Assembly: GCA_008828725.1 (NCBI GenBank)
Contig: MEHQ01002289.1
Location: 248,001-312,000, forward strand
Direction: 5' to 3'
Source of the DNA: Saccharina japonica
Lineage: Eukaryota; Sar; Phaeophyceae; Laminariales; Laminariaceae
Length of the DNA stretch: 64,000 nt
The notes beneath the pieces are model-generated. The model ran no database searches. It was not told the DNA's origin and saw only the letters and a program-made list of their open reading frames with translations. Position numbers and translations under genes: made by a program. This document shows, in pieces, positions 53,506 through 64,000 of this stretch (position 1 is its first letter; every line of letters starts with the position of its first letter).

Positions 53506-55008
53506 CTATCGGTATTCAGGCGAGACGACGACTACAGCAGCGTGGCTATCGTGTGTAGCGTCGTATACACGGGGGCGAAACCACCAAACCCCTCCCTCCT
53601 CCCAGCACAAAGGATCGCCAAAAAAAGCACCGCCCGCCTGAGCGTCAGAAGGACTCCTGCCCCTACTTCGCTCATCTACGGAACATGCGGCCTCACGTAT
53701 CGGGCTAGACCCCCCCCGTGGACCGCTTTGGGGGAAGCTCTTTCTTCCTATCTTGTCGTCAGCTTTTGTACTGCTTCGTTTCTCTCCCTCGTAACCGCCG
53801 CCGCCCTCACGCCCTCCGAGATTCGCAATGTCGCCGCTACTTGCCCCCTCTATAAAACCGCCCTTCTTGAGAGAAGCGGCCCTGATAACAGGGCCGTGCT
53901 GCCGATGCCTCCCCCGTTCTTGAAACCGTCGATGTCTTCCCGAACGGAGGGTGGCGAGCCCATCGTCCACGAGACTCTCCGATAGCCCTCGCCCTGCTAA
54001 CCTCCCCCCGTTCCCACGGCATTCACCAGCTGACAGTTGCTGCTCGCTTGCGCCTTGGTCTCTTCCATTCGTCGATCCGCCGCTGAGTCCCTCCGCAGCA
54101 CATATCGTGACTCGGGCCTCCCTTCTATCTCGCTTCTCCCCGACATTATTGACCCCACTTCTAGTACTAGCCTGCATCCCGACATGAGCTTCCACACGAT
54201 TCGCCATCCCGATCTCAGCCTGCATCTCAGCGCTTACTTCCAGGCGGCGTTCCGCGCTCCCGTTGTGACTATCTCCGACCTTGGGTCTATCAGCGCGGCC
54301 ATCGAAAGGTGCCGGCCCCCCGGAAGAGCGAACCTGCCCCCCAACCGTGGCGATCGGTGCCGCCATCACGTCGCGAAAATCAGCTCCTAATCCGGCTGGC
54401 TTCTCACCCACCGCCTCCCCCGCATGACAAAACCAACAACCTTCTGCCGCCGCGGCAGAAGCAGGTCGCAGCGAAACGCCGGTATAACCCGTCCGCGGAA
54501 GCCCGACGGGTTGGTTTGGGATTCTCAAAACACCACCATCCCCGACTTTTGCTGCTTCTTCTTGTGAGCCGTGGGAGTATTCCCATCCGCATATCCAGCA
54601 GCGGCGGCGGGGCCGACTCTGGCGGCTACAACTGGGCCCGTTTGCCGCGAGGAAAGTGGGGTTTTTTCGTCGACCGGGGTCGGTGTTCGAGGTGAATGAG
54701 GCGTTTGGTGGGCCCGTCGCAGTGACGACATCCAGAGGGGATGTTACGTATGAGAGCGAACCGATCGTCGACCGGCTGTAGTGGTTCCTCCAGCGCTCCA
54801 GATTGTCCTGTATCGACGCAAGCGGGGAGGCGGAAGGATGTACGGTAAGGAGTGTGGTGGCCTGTGGCGTGTGTGGATTGAACGAGCAACCTGTGGTTTC
54901 ATCTCTGGGTGTGATTTCTATTCTAGGCGGACTTCGCACCAGGGGGGTACCAATAGACGTAAAATGTAAAGCCTTTAGAGCGCACCATAAGTGTATACCA
55001 CGATGCAT
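53506..55008 (-). CDS. hypothetical 500-codon open reading frame
   Basis: The longest uninterrupted frame in the window. The product is rich in Gly, Arg, Ser and Ala, with CWICGWEYSHG and GCWFCHAGEAVGEK near residues 135-200 and a Gly/Arg/Ser-rich second half. No known domain is recognised. The opposite strand is also open over long stretches, as expected in this GC-rich block, so length alone is not strong proof. It stops just before R1 copy 3 and might belong to an unrecognised mobile element. Confidence 0.3.
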   Translation of the reverse strand: MHRGIHLWCALKALHFTSIGTPLVRSPPRIEITPRDETTGCSFNPHTPQATTLLTVHPSASPLASIQDNLERWRNHYSRSTIGSLSYVTSPLDVVTATGPPNASFTSNTDPGRRKNPTFLAANGPSCSRQSRPRRRCWICGWEYSHGSQEEAAKVGDGGVLRIPNQPVGLPRTGYTGVSLRPASAAAAEGCWFCHAGEAVGEKPAGLGADFRDVMAAPIATVGGQVRSSGGPAPFDGRADRPKVGDSHNGSAERRLEVSAEMQAEIGMANRVEAHVGMQASTRSGVNNVGEKRDRREARVTICAAEGLSGGSTNGRDQGASEQQLSAGECRGNGGRLAGRGLSESLVDDGLATLRSGRHRRFQERGRHRQHGPVIRAASLKKGGFIEGASSGDIANLGGREGGGGYEGEKRSSTKADDKIGRKSFPQSGPRGGSSPIREAACSVDERSRGRSPSDAQAGGAFFGDPLCWEEGGVWWFRPRVYDATHDSHAAVVVVSPEYR

Positions 55009-55032
55009 GTGTTACAGCTTTAGCTTTAAACA

Positions 55033-56450
55033 AGTACAAGGGCTCCGCTGCGCGGGCGGCTAACGCCGCCCGCTACGCTCGCGGAAGGAATAATAGAACC
55101 AAATGTGAAAAGGGTAAAAGAGGAGCATATATTATTGTAGCTGCAACTGGCGACTTGATAATGCCAAGAGCTCCATATGTATGACGGCAAATACAGGACA
55201 AAAACGATAGTGGTGAACAACACGAAAAAATATCGCTAAAAGAAAGCAAAGCTTCGCTCCGAGGGCGGTTGACGCCGCCCGCTACGCTCGCGCAAGGAAA
55301 GGGGCAGAAGAAGTCCACTATGTGTAAAGACCGACTTGAAAAGGCCAAAGAGATTCATGGTGCAATGCAACGAAATACTTATTGCTGTACGCAACTGAAC
55401 GTACAGTACCCGTCTACTACTGCTGTATTGTGATGCATGAGTACTGGTATGCGGCATGTATGTGGCAAAGCAACTATCATACCTGTACGGCGACAGCAGT
55501 TGTACACCACAAACAAAGCAAAAAACACAAAGAACAAACGAACGTACAGGCGACTTGCAAAAGTATATGACAGTAGATCTCCATACTCCAGGACAACAAA
55601 GCTGTATGTTCGAAAGGAAGAGAAAGCACAGCAACATGGCTCGCAGGACGGCGCTGCGCTGGCTGCTAGGGGTGTGAATTGTGCCTTTTTCGTGACTGCT
55701 ATGTGTGGTAGTACAACAACAGCAGTAGTGGTAGTACCTTCGATCTTTATATATATAGAGAGAGTATGAAAGAGAAAGCACAGCATAGCACGAGCGTCAA
55801 TCAAGTTGTACAAAAATCCACAAAACTGAGAAAGACGTACATTACGTACTCGTACTCGAACAAAACGCTCCCCGCCCACCCGCGATCACCTCGCCATCGA
55901 TTCGGTCCGGGTCGAGCTCTACTGCCTCTCTGCCCCAGTGAGCCCCGTGGCCCACCTCGCGTGAAGCCCGGTACTCACAGTGGCTCTCGTTCGCCCGCTC
56001 GAGGTTGCTGATGCCTCTGTAAAAATAATGTTTGTTCGATGAATAAAGCACCGCTTGAACTTGGCTTAAATGTTCTTTTATTACAGACAAAACGATCATT
56101 ATAATGTCGGACATACTGGATTCATTGCAGCAGCAGCAACAGCAAGGACCTTCATGCTCCCCTCGTGTCTCGATGGAGACGCCACGCCTAGCCACGAAAA
56201 AGCGACCGCGCTCCTTCTGACCCCACCTCTACTGGCCAGCGCCCTCCCATACCCGCGATAGTGCCGGGCTCGCACGCGCTGTCGTGCTCACTGGGTACAC
56301 GCAGGAACCCGAAACCGGAAGAAAAGGGAAACATGATCTCGCCGACAAAGTAAAAACTGGTACCATAGGAAACAGGAAGCAGCAAGTAACGAAAATAGGA
56401 GAAAACAAAGAAAGCCAAGAACCTCCGGAAGGCAAGTAACTTCTGCTTCG
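55033..56450 (+). repeat. R1 repeat family, copy 3
   Basis: The longest uninterrupted R1 copy. It begins 'tacaagggctccgctgcgcg', passes through the blocks shared with copy 1, then the 'gctccccgcccacccgcg' block (55867) shared with copy 2, and ends near the 'cgccacgcctagccacg' block and an A-rich tail. On the minus strand the part around 55990-55870 is open and reads GHGAHWGRE then ELDPDRIDGEVIAGG, also found in copy 2, which suggests a captured or ancestral coding piece. Confidence 0.7.
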
Positions 56451-56770
56451 GCAATTAGAGGCTGAGAGTGGCTGTGAGGTGCCAAGATATGCCGAGGAAA
56501 GCTTCCGAACCAAAGAAGATAAAGCTATGTATGTCTATACTACACAGGGAGACAAACAACAGCTGCCGTTTCGGTGACAAATGTATAACATCAAGGAGCG
56601 GGTCTTCGAAGACAGAGATTGAGGAAAGTAGAAAACAATCTCCTATCCCCGTCTTGAGGAAATGCCTCATCAAGAACAGTCTGAGTCTCCCGAAAGGTCG
56701 CTTAGCAAGCTTTTGTTTCTTAATACGAAGAAATGAACAAAAGGCTGCGTTGAGCTTGCTCAGCCCTTAG

Positions 56771-57180
56771 CCCTCGATCCCTAGTCCTGAGCGCAGACCT
56801 GGGTCTCGGGGGTCTTTCTCGTCTCCGCGTTTCTTTGATTCGCCACCCGAAATGCACTTCAGATTTTTCGAGTGCCGTGCCGCGAGCCTCTCATCCACCA
56901 TCATGGCTGATACCTTAGCAGGTTTAGCCAACGTGACCAACATTGCAGGCGCCGACGAGCTAGCCAACTCTTACACCACCGAGGAGGCGGCGTCAAGTCG
57001 ACCTCGAGGGGAAAGGCGGTCCTCTACGAAGGGGACGGGCGAACGGCTGACACACGCACCCTCGACATGCTCATTGCCGCGTGCTCAGGCGGGATCACAA
57101 GAGGGGACAAGGAGGACAGGCCGGAGCTTCTGACCACAGCAACCATGAAGCCGAGCGGCGCTTGGACGGCGTGAAGGGCG
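56771..57180 (+). pseudogene. coding-like block, unrecognised and probably decayed
   Basis: Stretches with protein-like composition occur in more than one frame, for example MADTLAGLANVTNIAGADEL and DTRTLDMLIAACSGGITRGD. No family is recognised and no splice sites tie the pieces together, so it is most likely an old gene or mobile-element remnant. Confidence 0.25.
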
Positions 57181-57199
57181 ACTGGAGGGGCGAGCGATG

Positions 57200-59450
57200 G
57201 GATCCCTCCTCCTACCCATCAGCCCCCGTGAACACCACCGTGCGTTCCCTGAGGACCGGGTTGCCAAACCAATATGCCGGACGTCCAAGCCAAGGGGCCT
57301 GTTAGCACCGGAGGAGGAGGTGCCTCGGCACACTATGCCCCCACCCATGCACACCCCGGGTGCGGGTCAGCATACCAGCGCTGACGCGGCTCACTCGGAA
57401 GGAGCAGACGGGGGGGTAGGAGAACGAAGCCCGTGTGCGGCGCTTGCTCCCACAAGGGGTTGGCAACGACCGCTCACACCGAACGTGCCCTCACCTGCTA
57501 CCGTTATCACCATAATAGCCAGATTGTTATATTATGCTGAATTGCCCCAACCCGTAAGAGAAGGGCAGTTTACCGAGGCAGTAGTGGCGGTTTACTGTTG
57601 GAGTCAAATGTTCAATGATATATTTTCCACGTAGGATGGCACATCATGGTACGTAGAGGTAAACATGACACGACCATTAAGCAGGGGCACGCATGTACCG
57701 CGGTAGTTTCGTTCGTACCAGGTGTGAGTATAGGGATAGAAGATCATACAAGACAGCATCCGTGAGGGAAAACGTCGACCAGCCCATGGTTAACTTCCTG
57801 TATGGTTTCCCAGTGAGTCTCAGATTCTGACCCATCAAACTTTCACTTCTTATTTCTGCACACCTTCGACACATACATTATACCCTTTATTCGCCCTTGT
57901 CTCCTAATATTTCTCCACAATTCATGTTCGTCCTATTTGTTTTCCTATTAAATACACGCCTCCGCTGATATAATTCCTACATCATCTTCATATTCTGCAT
58001 GCATCAATCTGGCTCTACCGCCGTGGGGGCGGGAGGGCCTTTTATTCCCTAGTACCTTATACCGTTTCCGCATGCTAAAAATATTGTCACCTGTTCTAAC
58101 ATTTATTTCCAAGACGTCATCATGTTTTCAGCAGGGACAAGCACAAAACCCCGCGCCACTCGTTCGATTTGCACAGCACACTTCTCCACATCCAAGCGCC
58201 GATAAACTTTCACCAGACCTGCGCAGAACGGAATAACTTCCACACGCAGGAATCAGACAACTTCTACCCTATTTCTGCACAGGATGGACCATTCACACAT
58301 TCACACACAGATCCAGACAAAAGCGCACGAAACTCGGCTGACGCGAGGAGGCCGCGGCGATGAAATCTGAATCCCACTACCCGTATAACTTTCGCTACCT
58401 CAGCAAGCAGCGGAAGCGTAACAACCAAGGGATCAGTAGACGGTTGACACCCATAAAACCCGTAAGATACGAGATAACCGCTGGTACCAGGTACACACTA
58501 AGGTAGCTTCGCTGTCACACTTGCTGCCGGGTTCCTTGAAAATGTCTTTGTTCTCGGCTTGGACTCAGATGACCGGTACCGAGGGAGCGAAGCGTGCTCG
58601 CTCTTTAGGTAAGCACCGACAAGCTCTCGGGTGTATACAATCGCGTCGCATACACCCTGCACTCTATAACTCCAAAATACCACACCAAGGAAGACACATA
58701 ACCGGTGCACGACCCACACGATGTCGCGTCCGCACGCCGCCAGAAAAAAATACCAGGCAGGAGGCACAGGGCGCAGGCATCGACTGCCGCGTTAACGAAC
58801 GACAGAGCCAGCGGAACTCAGACGTACTAACGTGCTACTTAGACGACGAGACGGCAATACCAGTAGATACAGGGTCGAGGAAAGGCGACCCGAGACGGGA
58901 ACGACCAATCGCGGAACTTAACAAGGAAGTGTTCCGCACAGTATGGGCCCATCAGCAAGAAAACACCTACTGTAACATGAGCAAGCCTTAGAAGCTTATT
59001 GTGACACAGTCCTAATCCTTGAACATCCTTGAGCATAGGCTATTATATACGGTAGGATTTAGTGTAGCGCTCGCCACTGAGCACGATGTTTTTTATCTGA
59101 TTTTTTTCAGCGTCCCCCACAAAGTGAGCCTTACGTTTTTGTTATTAATACCTCGTACAGGTACGACATATCGTTCTTTCTTATTCCTGGTGTGCCCTGC
59201 TGTACTCCAGGAGGACACTTAATCGACACTGAGAACCGCACCGCTGCGTAGAGCACAATATTTCGTACCAGGGCACTTAAAGCAGGCGTGTTTGAAATTT
59301 TAGATGGGTTAGTCTGCACGAATTGATCGACGTCAACGCCATCGGAATTTTCTTCGGAGAGGTATACCACGGCGCGGAAATCTCCCCGGGCGAGTTCAAC
59401 AACTACCTACAACAGTAGTACAGAACCGGGGTACATATCATATCATGCAT
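57200..59450. other. region without supported genes
   Basis: No exon with credible splice context was found. The part from 57480 to 58150 is A/T-richer and empty. Near 58487 there is 'gctggtaccaggtacac', one of the dispersed GTACC motifs. Confidence 0.4.
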
Positions 59451-59474
59451 GGAGGCCTGGTCACACCTTGATAG

Positions 59475-59600
59475 TGGACATATACGGAGGTTTTGTGCTT
59501 GGCGCCTAAAGCCGACCCTCCAAGCCGAACCCTAACCCTAACCCTATACCAGCGGTCAGTGCTTGGATGCTGTGCTTGGTAAGACGCTATTAATGGGTTG
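59475..59600 (-). repeat. dispersed repeat with telomere-like core, copy 2
   Basis: Reverse complement of the unit at 39640-39830: 'acggaggttttgtgcttggc', 'gccgaccctccaagccg', three CCCTAA units, then 'ggtcagtgcttggatgc'. The match extends on both sides of the telomere-like core. Confidence 0.65.
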
Positions 59601-60054
59601 ACTCGGCCGGCGTGGGTAGCTACCTTAGGAAGATTCACTATCAGCCCTTGGCTGCTACAGTATATACTGCATGCATGCGTGTCGGAGGAACTCGATAAAT
59701 TTCGCGTCAAAGGTTGCATCTGGTACTATTAATACTGTTTGTGTGCATATAATACTACGGGCGGAATTCGTAGGCATACTCGTACTGGTAGTAGCGACAC
59801 ACCCGTAACCAAGCAACGTGCTGCCGTTAGGAGTAGAGAAGAGTACGATCCAGGCTATTTGTTCCGGGACGGACACTAAAATACGAGTGCACCAAGTGCT
59901 GTCGGTGACAGGGGCTACGGACGCTTTGTCCTCGGTCTGGGGAGGAGTATTGCGATGCTCATTGCGATGCTCAGGGGAAGCATTCACGGCAGCGGGAGAT
60001 TTTCCAGGGGGGGTCGTTAGCTGTACGAGTCTAATATAATACAGTAGTACAAGA

Positions 60055-60262
60055 CACCTAATAAGAAACAGGAAATCTGGTCCAGGCTGGATTTCTTATT
60101 TTAGAGAGGGTGCTTTCTTCACTAATTTCAAGATGACGACTCTCGAATTGCTTATTTTCCCTCTTGATATTACTCTGGCTTGAGACCCACATATTTGGGG
60201 ACAAACTACTTGGAATTAGTGTCCGATAAGTTTCGTAGTCCTGAATGCCTGTTTCTTATTAT
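60055..60262 (+). repeat. repeat segment and degenerate TTAA-type MITE, copy 3
   Basis: The first part (60055-60165) resembles 2885-3040. The second part has 'gacccacatatttggggaca' and 'actacttggaattag', the core of the MITE at 29944-30023, ending 'cctgaatgcctg'. The flanking TTAA is lost, so this copy is older. Confidence 0.45.
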
Positions 60263-60630
60263 CAATATTAATAGTGTCCTGTACTGTACATACCTACTGT
60301 TGAAGGAAGCATACACCCTCTTCGAGTCGCTGCACCTATATATACTGCGAGACACAACCCCTCGAAGTCAAAGAGTCTTCGTACGTCAGCAGTGGCAGAC
60401 GTGGACAACACGACGACGGTGTCCTATGCGTTCAGAAGAGGGGTGCACAACCTTCACGATTGCATCATCACGACGCGAGTTCGTTGCAAGTAACAATTGA
60501 TTTTGGACTAATTAAACCATTGAACTGAGTCAGTCTGCGGTGGGGGCACGATCGGTGGAAAACAAAGAACGGCCTGTCCAGACCATACTTCCAAGAGGAA
60601 AAGCCAAGCAAGCAAGCAAGCAAGCCTTAC

Positions 60631-61035
60631 CCGGACATCCCCTGGCACAGCCGAGTGCATGGTCCCCGCACTCGTTCGTCTTCTCCCATCTCCCAGCTCC
60701 TGCGGCGCTCCAATCGTAGATTTTAGGGATGCCTTGCCGACAGCAGCGCTTGTGACCGTACCAGCAGTAGGCCTGCAGCCCGAGCTTTCACCAACGTTCA
60801 CCTTCCGATGTATCCGCAGCACTTTCGATTCGCCCTGCGCTTCTTCCTTCGCGGCTGGGCGGTGTTCATCTACGGGGTCTTGTCCTGCTGGTCTCACTAC
60901 GCATCTCGCGGAGTGGGGCTTGCCGCGATAGAGCGTGCGAGCATGAGGTTGTCGAAGTTGTCCGCGGCCATCTTTACATCGTTGTTGTGGAATGTCGTCG
61001 TTGACGTTGGGGCATACGTGTCTCTCGCGTAACGG
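60631..61035 (-). CDS. two internal exons of an unrecognised minus-strand gene
   Basis: Exon 61035-60901 follows acceptor gtgggtaggcag and ends at donor gtagtg; exon 60699-60631 follows acceptor gcgccgcag and ends at donor gtaagg. Both junction phases are 2 and agree. The frame reads DTYAPTSTTTFHNNDVKMAA, then DNFDNLMLARSIAASPTPRD, then SWEMGEDERVRGPCTR. Neither the start nor the end exon was found and no family is recognised. An alternative frame through the first exon is also open, so this is tentative. Confidence 0.35.
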
Positions 61036-61534
61036 CTGCCTACCCACACCAGCAGAGAGAAAAGTAGAAGTTTGATCGGGATTGATACATAGACCCATGT
61101 GCCGGGAACCGTTCGGGCGGTGCACCAAATGGCTGGTCATGTTCTCAGCTGCACCGTACGTGTGCATGGTGATGCGGGGCTTGATTCTATGAGAGGAACT
61201 TGGCTGTCGTGCCTCATCATGTCATGCTTTTATGATTTGCATAGGAGTTCAATGTGTTGGGTGCGTGATGCAAACGGGAAATAAGTTTACATGGCCCCCA
61301 TCACATTTGCCGTTCTTTGAACTGCTCACGACAAGTCCACCTGAAATTGGAGGGCGGCCACTTCCCTCTCTTCCCGGTTATAGGAAATTGGCTCGGTCCG
61401 CCGGACATTCCCACGAGCAGGCGGTGTGCCTGCCGCGGGAGGATAAGGAGCTGGCTAGCGGGCGAGCGCCATTCGGTGCGCGGTGACTTTGGGGCAGGGT
61501 TGGACTGGACTGAGGAGCTTTCGATTACGTCGCT

Positions 61535-61636
61535 ATGGGCAATCTAAGCTCTATCAACGACGACGGGGATGAAGGCCACGTGAGGAGCAAGGCGGAGCGC
61601 TGGGCCTTGGCGAAACGATGCGTGGCATTGCTGCAG
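61535..61636 (+). CDS. first exon of a plus-strand gene, possible N-myristoylated protein
   Basis: ATG at 61535 begins MGNLSSINDDGDEGHVRS and continues 34 codons to CTGCAG with donor gtgggc (phase 0). Gly at position 2 and Ser at 5 and 6 fit an N-myristoylation signal. The preceding 200 bp have no other ATG-led frame of note and could be a leader. Later exons could not be identified before the window ends; the following 400 bp contain T-rich and CTG-rich intron-like sequence. Confidence 0.45.
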
Positions 61637-63573
61637 GTGGGCAGACCGCACTCCGTCGCCGTGGCGTCGGCTTTTTTTGCTCCGTTGTTTGGAAATCATT
61701 GTCTGTTGTTGACCCTGATCTACACTGCTGCTGGTGCTGCTCACTCAGAGAGCAGTGCTGTTGCTGCTGCCGCTGCTTCTGTGTTTCTCAGAAATGGGAC
61801 GTTTTGTCATGCTGCGCTTTGTGTCAACAGACCGCCCCACACCATACACTCGCCTCTGTCTCCTGCGTTCCAGTGGGTAGCTCTTCCCCATAACGGGGCG
61901 TGCCTCAACCCTCTACGACAGCGGCTTTCTACCCATGCGCCGCCGCCGCAGTCGTCCACGAGTCTAACTTGTTGCTGAAACCGAGAGAGAGAGAAGAGAG
62001 AGAGGGAGCAGAGAGTCGCGCAAAAACACCAAACAGACACACACAAAAAGAACGAGAAAAGCGAACCACACAAAACACAAGACACAAGACGCCATTTTTT
62101 GCGGTTGATTTTTTGTTTTCTCACTTTTTTTTTCAAACGAACGAGCCTTGCGGTGGCCTTTTTGTCGTTCATCGTGTAGCCTACTCATCATGGTACGCAC
62201 AAGCAGCAGTATGATGGCATTTATAGGGTCTCCTGTCCCAGCCATCCCAGGCTTTCTTCCGATCGAGCCCGTAGGAGCATGCATGCCCCTCGTATGGAGA
62301 AGGCCAGCGGCAGTCGCTGATGTGTGTGTATGCGGCAGAAAAACAGACTCAAGTTTCCGATTATTATTTGCCACGCTTGCTGCTGCTGCTGCTGCTGCCC
62401 GCTGCTGCTGTTCCTACTTCTACCGCTTGCTGCGCTCCTCTTTAATTTTGTGCCGCCGGCCTTTTCCTTTTTTTGCTTTCTATTTTCTGGTGTCTGCTGT
62501 GTACCCTGTACGAGTACGTACGAACCCCATTTTTGTTTGTTTCACCAAACACTCTTGAGACAACACGCGACCATATCAGGCATGCTGCTTGCAAAGCTGG
62601 GTGTACATCCAATCATCAATCGGCGGAACACACGGCAGAAGTCACAGCTGACGTTTGATTGAGTAAGCAGCACCAGAGCGCACGAGTTACGTTATGTATA
62701 CGAAGCAAAAGTTCGTGTATATTTTGGGCTCTTCCAAGCTGGGAAGTCAAAACCACATACCCAAGGTACAAAAAATAGGCAACGGATATAGCACATGGTA
62801 CGTACGTACCAGGCACACTACCAGGTGTTCTTATATAGGCGTGGGTACATCGTACCCCAGTTACAACACCAGATGATGCAGAGTCAACATAGAAACAAGC
62901 GTGACTTGCGCGTTCGTTGTTTGCAGAGACGGCGTGGCTTGGCTTTGCTTGGCTTTGCCCCCCCCCCCCCCCGGCGCTGAAGCATGTGTTTGTGGTATGC
63001 TTATTGCTGTCCTATTTTAATACCATACAGAAAAAAAGGGAAGGACTGGTGGCCCGTTAGGCCTGTGGTACGTTGGTAGTTGGTAGCCAGTCGGTTTCAC
63101 GTGGCATCATTATCATTTGTACCAGGACAGGTGTATCATTTTCTTCGTCTCGATTCATATTAATTCGATTAGATTGGTGTGAAGTATCATCAGATATTGA
63201 TTGATCAGGGCGAGGCGGGAGGGCCGAAAGACGAATGTCGCCGACTATCGTACGAGTTAAAGCAGTACGCAGCCTAGACTGCTGCTGTGTACCATACCTG
63301 GGTAACTTGTATCATGCAGCGCTGCGTGCTGGCGCTGTATGCACTATTAATACTGGCTGTCATGTCAACAAACTTGAGGACCAGTATAAGTTGGAAAGTA
63401 TATTGAAACGTACCAGGTATAGTATTCGTAGAAACTTACACGAAACTTACGTATCACACGTACGTCCCACAAAACGCCATCGGTAAAACGGAAATCCTCA
63501 CGTACCTGCGGTTACACTAAATCATGAAAATAAAATATGAGAAAACGAGAGAGGGAGGAACGGGGGATTTTGC

Positions 63574-63880
63574 GCACGATGATGGGGGAGGCGCCTTTGC
63601 CGCCCTTGACCCACGAATCGTACCAGATAAAGTACCAAATGTATTATGATTGCTTGCTGGTTTTACTTGTTTTTGAGTGTTTTTTTTTAATCAAATCACG
63701 AGAAGCCGTCGACCCAACCCCACCCTAACCCTAGCCCCAACCCTATGAATAGTCCAGGCTAAGGCTCGACCCGTGCGCGGCTTCGCCGCGCGTTTTGGGC
63801 AATCTACTATATGTGGTACTTTATCTGGTACGATTTGTGGGTCAAGAGCACTGGCAAAGGCTCGTACGTACGTACTGATG
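63574..63880. repeat. short inverted repeat pair
   Basis: 'accagataaagtaccaaat' and 'ttgacccacgaatcgt' on the left (63574-63640) are matched in reverse complement by 'ggtactttatctggtacga' and 'tgtgggtcaag' on the right (63812-63880). The arms are about 70 bp with a 170-bp spacer. The right arm can be read as MWYFIWYDLWVK, but no gene is recognised. Confidence 0.55.
63713..63746 (-). repeat. interstitial telomere-like tract
   Basis: Degenerate CCCTAA/CCCCAA units ('accctaaccctagccccaac'). It lies inside the spacer of the inverted repeat at 63574-63880. Confidence 0.7.
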
Positions 63881-64000
63881 ATGGGACGATGGGCGATTTC
63901 CGACCCGTATTTGCCCCGGATAGTGATGGGAATTGAAGCGAAAATGGCCGCAGCAATCGCCTCCGGCGGGACCCCCTCGCCAACCAGAAGGGGGCGGAAG

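Larger units (their letters stand above)
61637..64000. other. downstream region, mostly repeats
   Basis: No second exon of the 61535 gene was identified with confidence. Present are GCTGCT runs near 62380-62410, a C run at 62960-62974, GTACC-type motifs near 62805 and 63408, a telomere-like tract at 63713-63746 and an inverted repeat at 63574-63880. Confidence 0.4.

Overview
The window looks like nuclear DNA of a stramenopile, most likely a brown alga. It holds few genes, and these are split into many short exons by long introns that are mostly GT-AG with some GC-AG. The predicted proteins fit an algal nuclear genome (a plant/protist-type long-chain alcohol oxidase, an Oca/Siw14-like phosphatase relative, an RCC1 protein), and interspersed repeats and TTAGGG-like tracts are abundant. 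The organism is an inference. The gene models were built by hand from open frames, splice sites and phase agreement, and were not tested against transcripts.

Region 1-25 kb is occupied by one plus-strand gene of about 20 exons for an FAD-dependent (GMC family) long-chain fatty alcohol oxidase. Its first intron (9.8 kb) contains an ATCA satellite of about 1 kb, a TTGACGTGTCAA array, an orphan terminal exon of a cyclin-dependent kinase on the opposite strand, a TTAA-flanked MITE, two copies of a long repeat family (R1) and a 2.23 kb perfect palindrome that stops at an ambiguous base and may be an assembly fold-back. Other introns carry copies of a second repeat family (G1) of about 0.5 kb, a hairpin element and microsatellites.

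Region 25-41 kb holds two minus-strand genes. One is a four-exon gene for an unrecognised 141-residue protein (27.8-31.8 kb). The other is a six-exon gene for a 348-residue protein of the Siw14/Oca phosphatase family (34.0-40.5 kb) whose catalytic loop has lost the cysteine and arginine. Between and around them lie a 0.45 kb tandem duplication with a TTAA MITE in one copy, a minisatellite and telomere-like repeats.

Region 41-52 kb holds a plus-strand gene divergent from the phosphatase-like gene across an 848-bp shared upstream region. It has 13 predicted exons and encodes a SAP motif, a series of RCC1 repeats and a C-terminal Cys/His cluster. Four consecutive exons each begin at the same point of an RCC1 repeat, and every intron is phase 0.

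Region 52-64 kb is repeat-rich and poorly resolved. It contains a 500-codon minus-strand ORF without recognised domains, a third R1 copy, weak coding-like traces, two minus-strand exons at 60.6-61.0 kb and the apparent first exon of a plus-strand gene at 61.5 kb. No rRNA genes, CRISPR arrays or intact retroelement open frames were seen.
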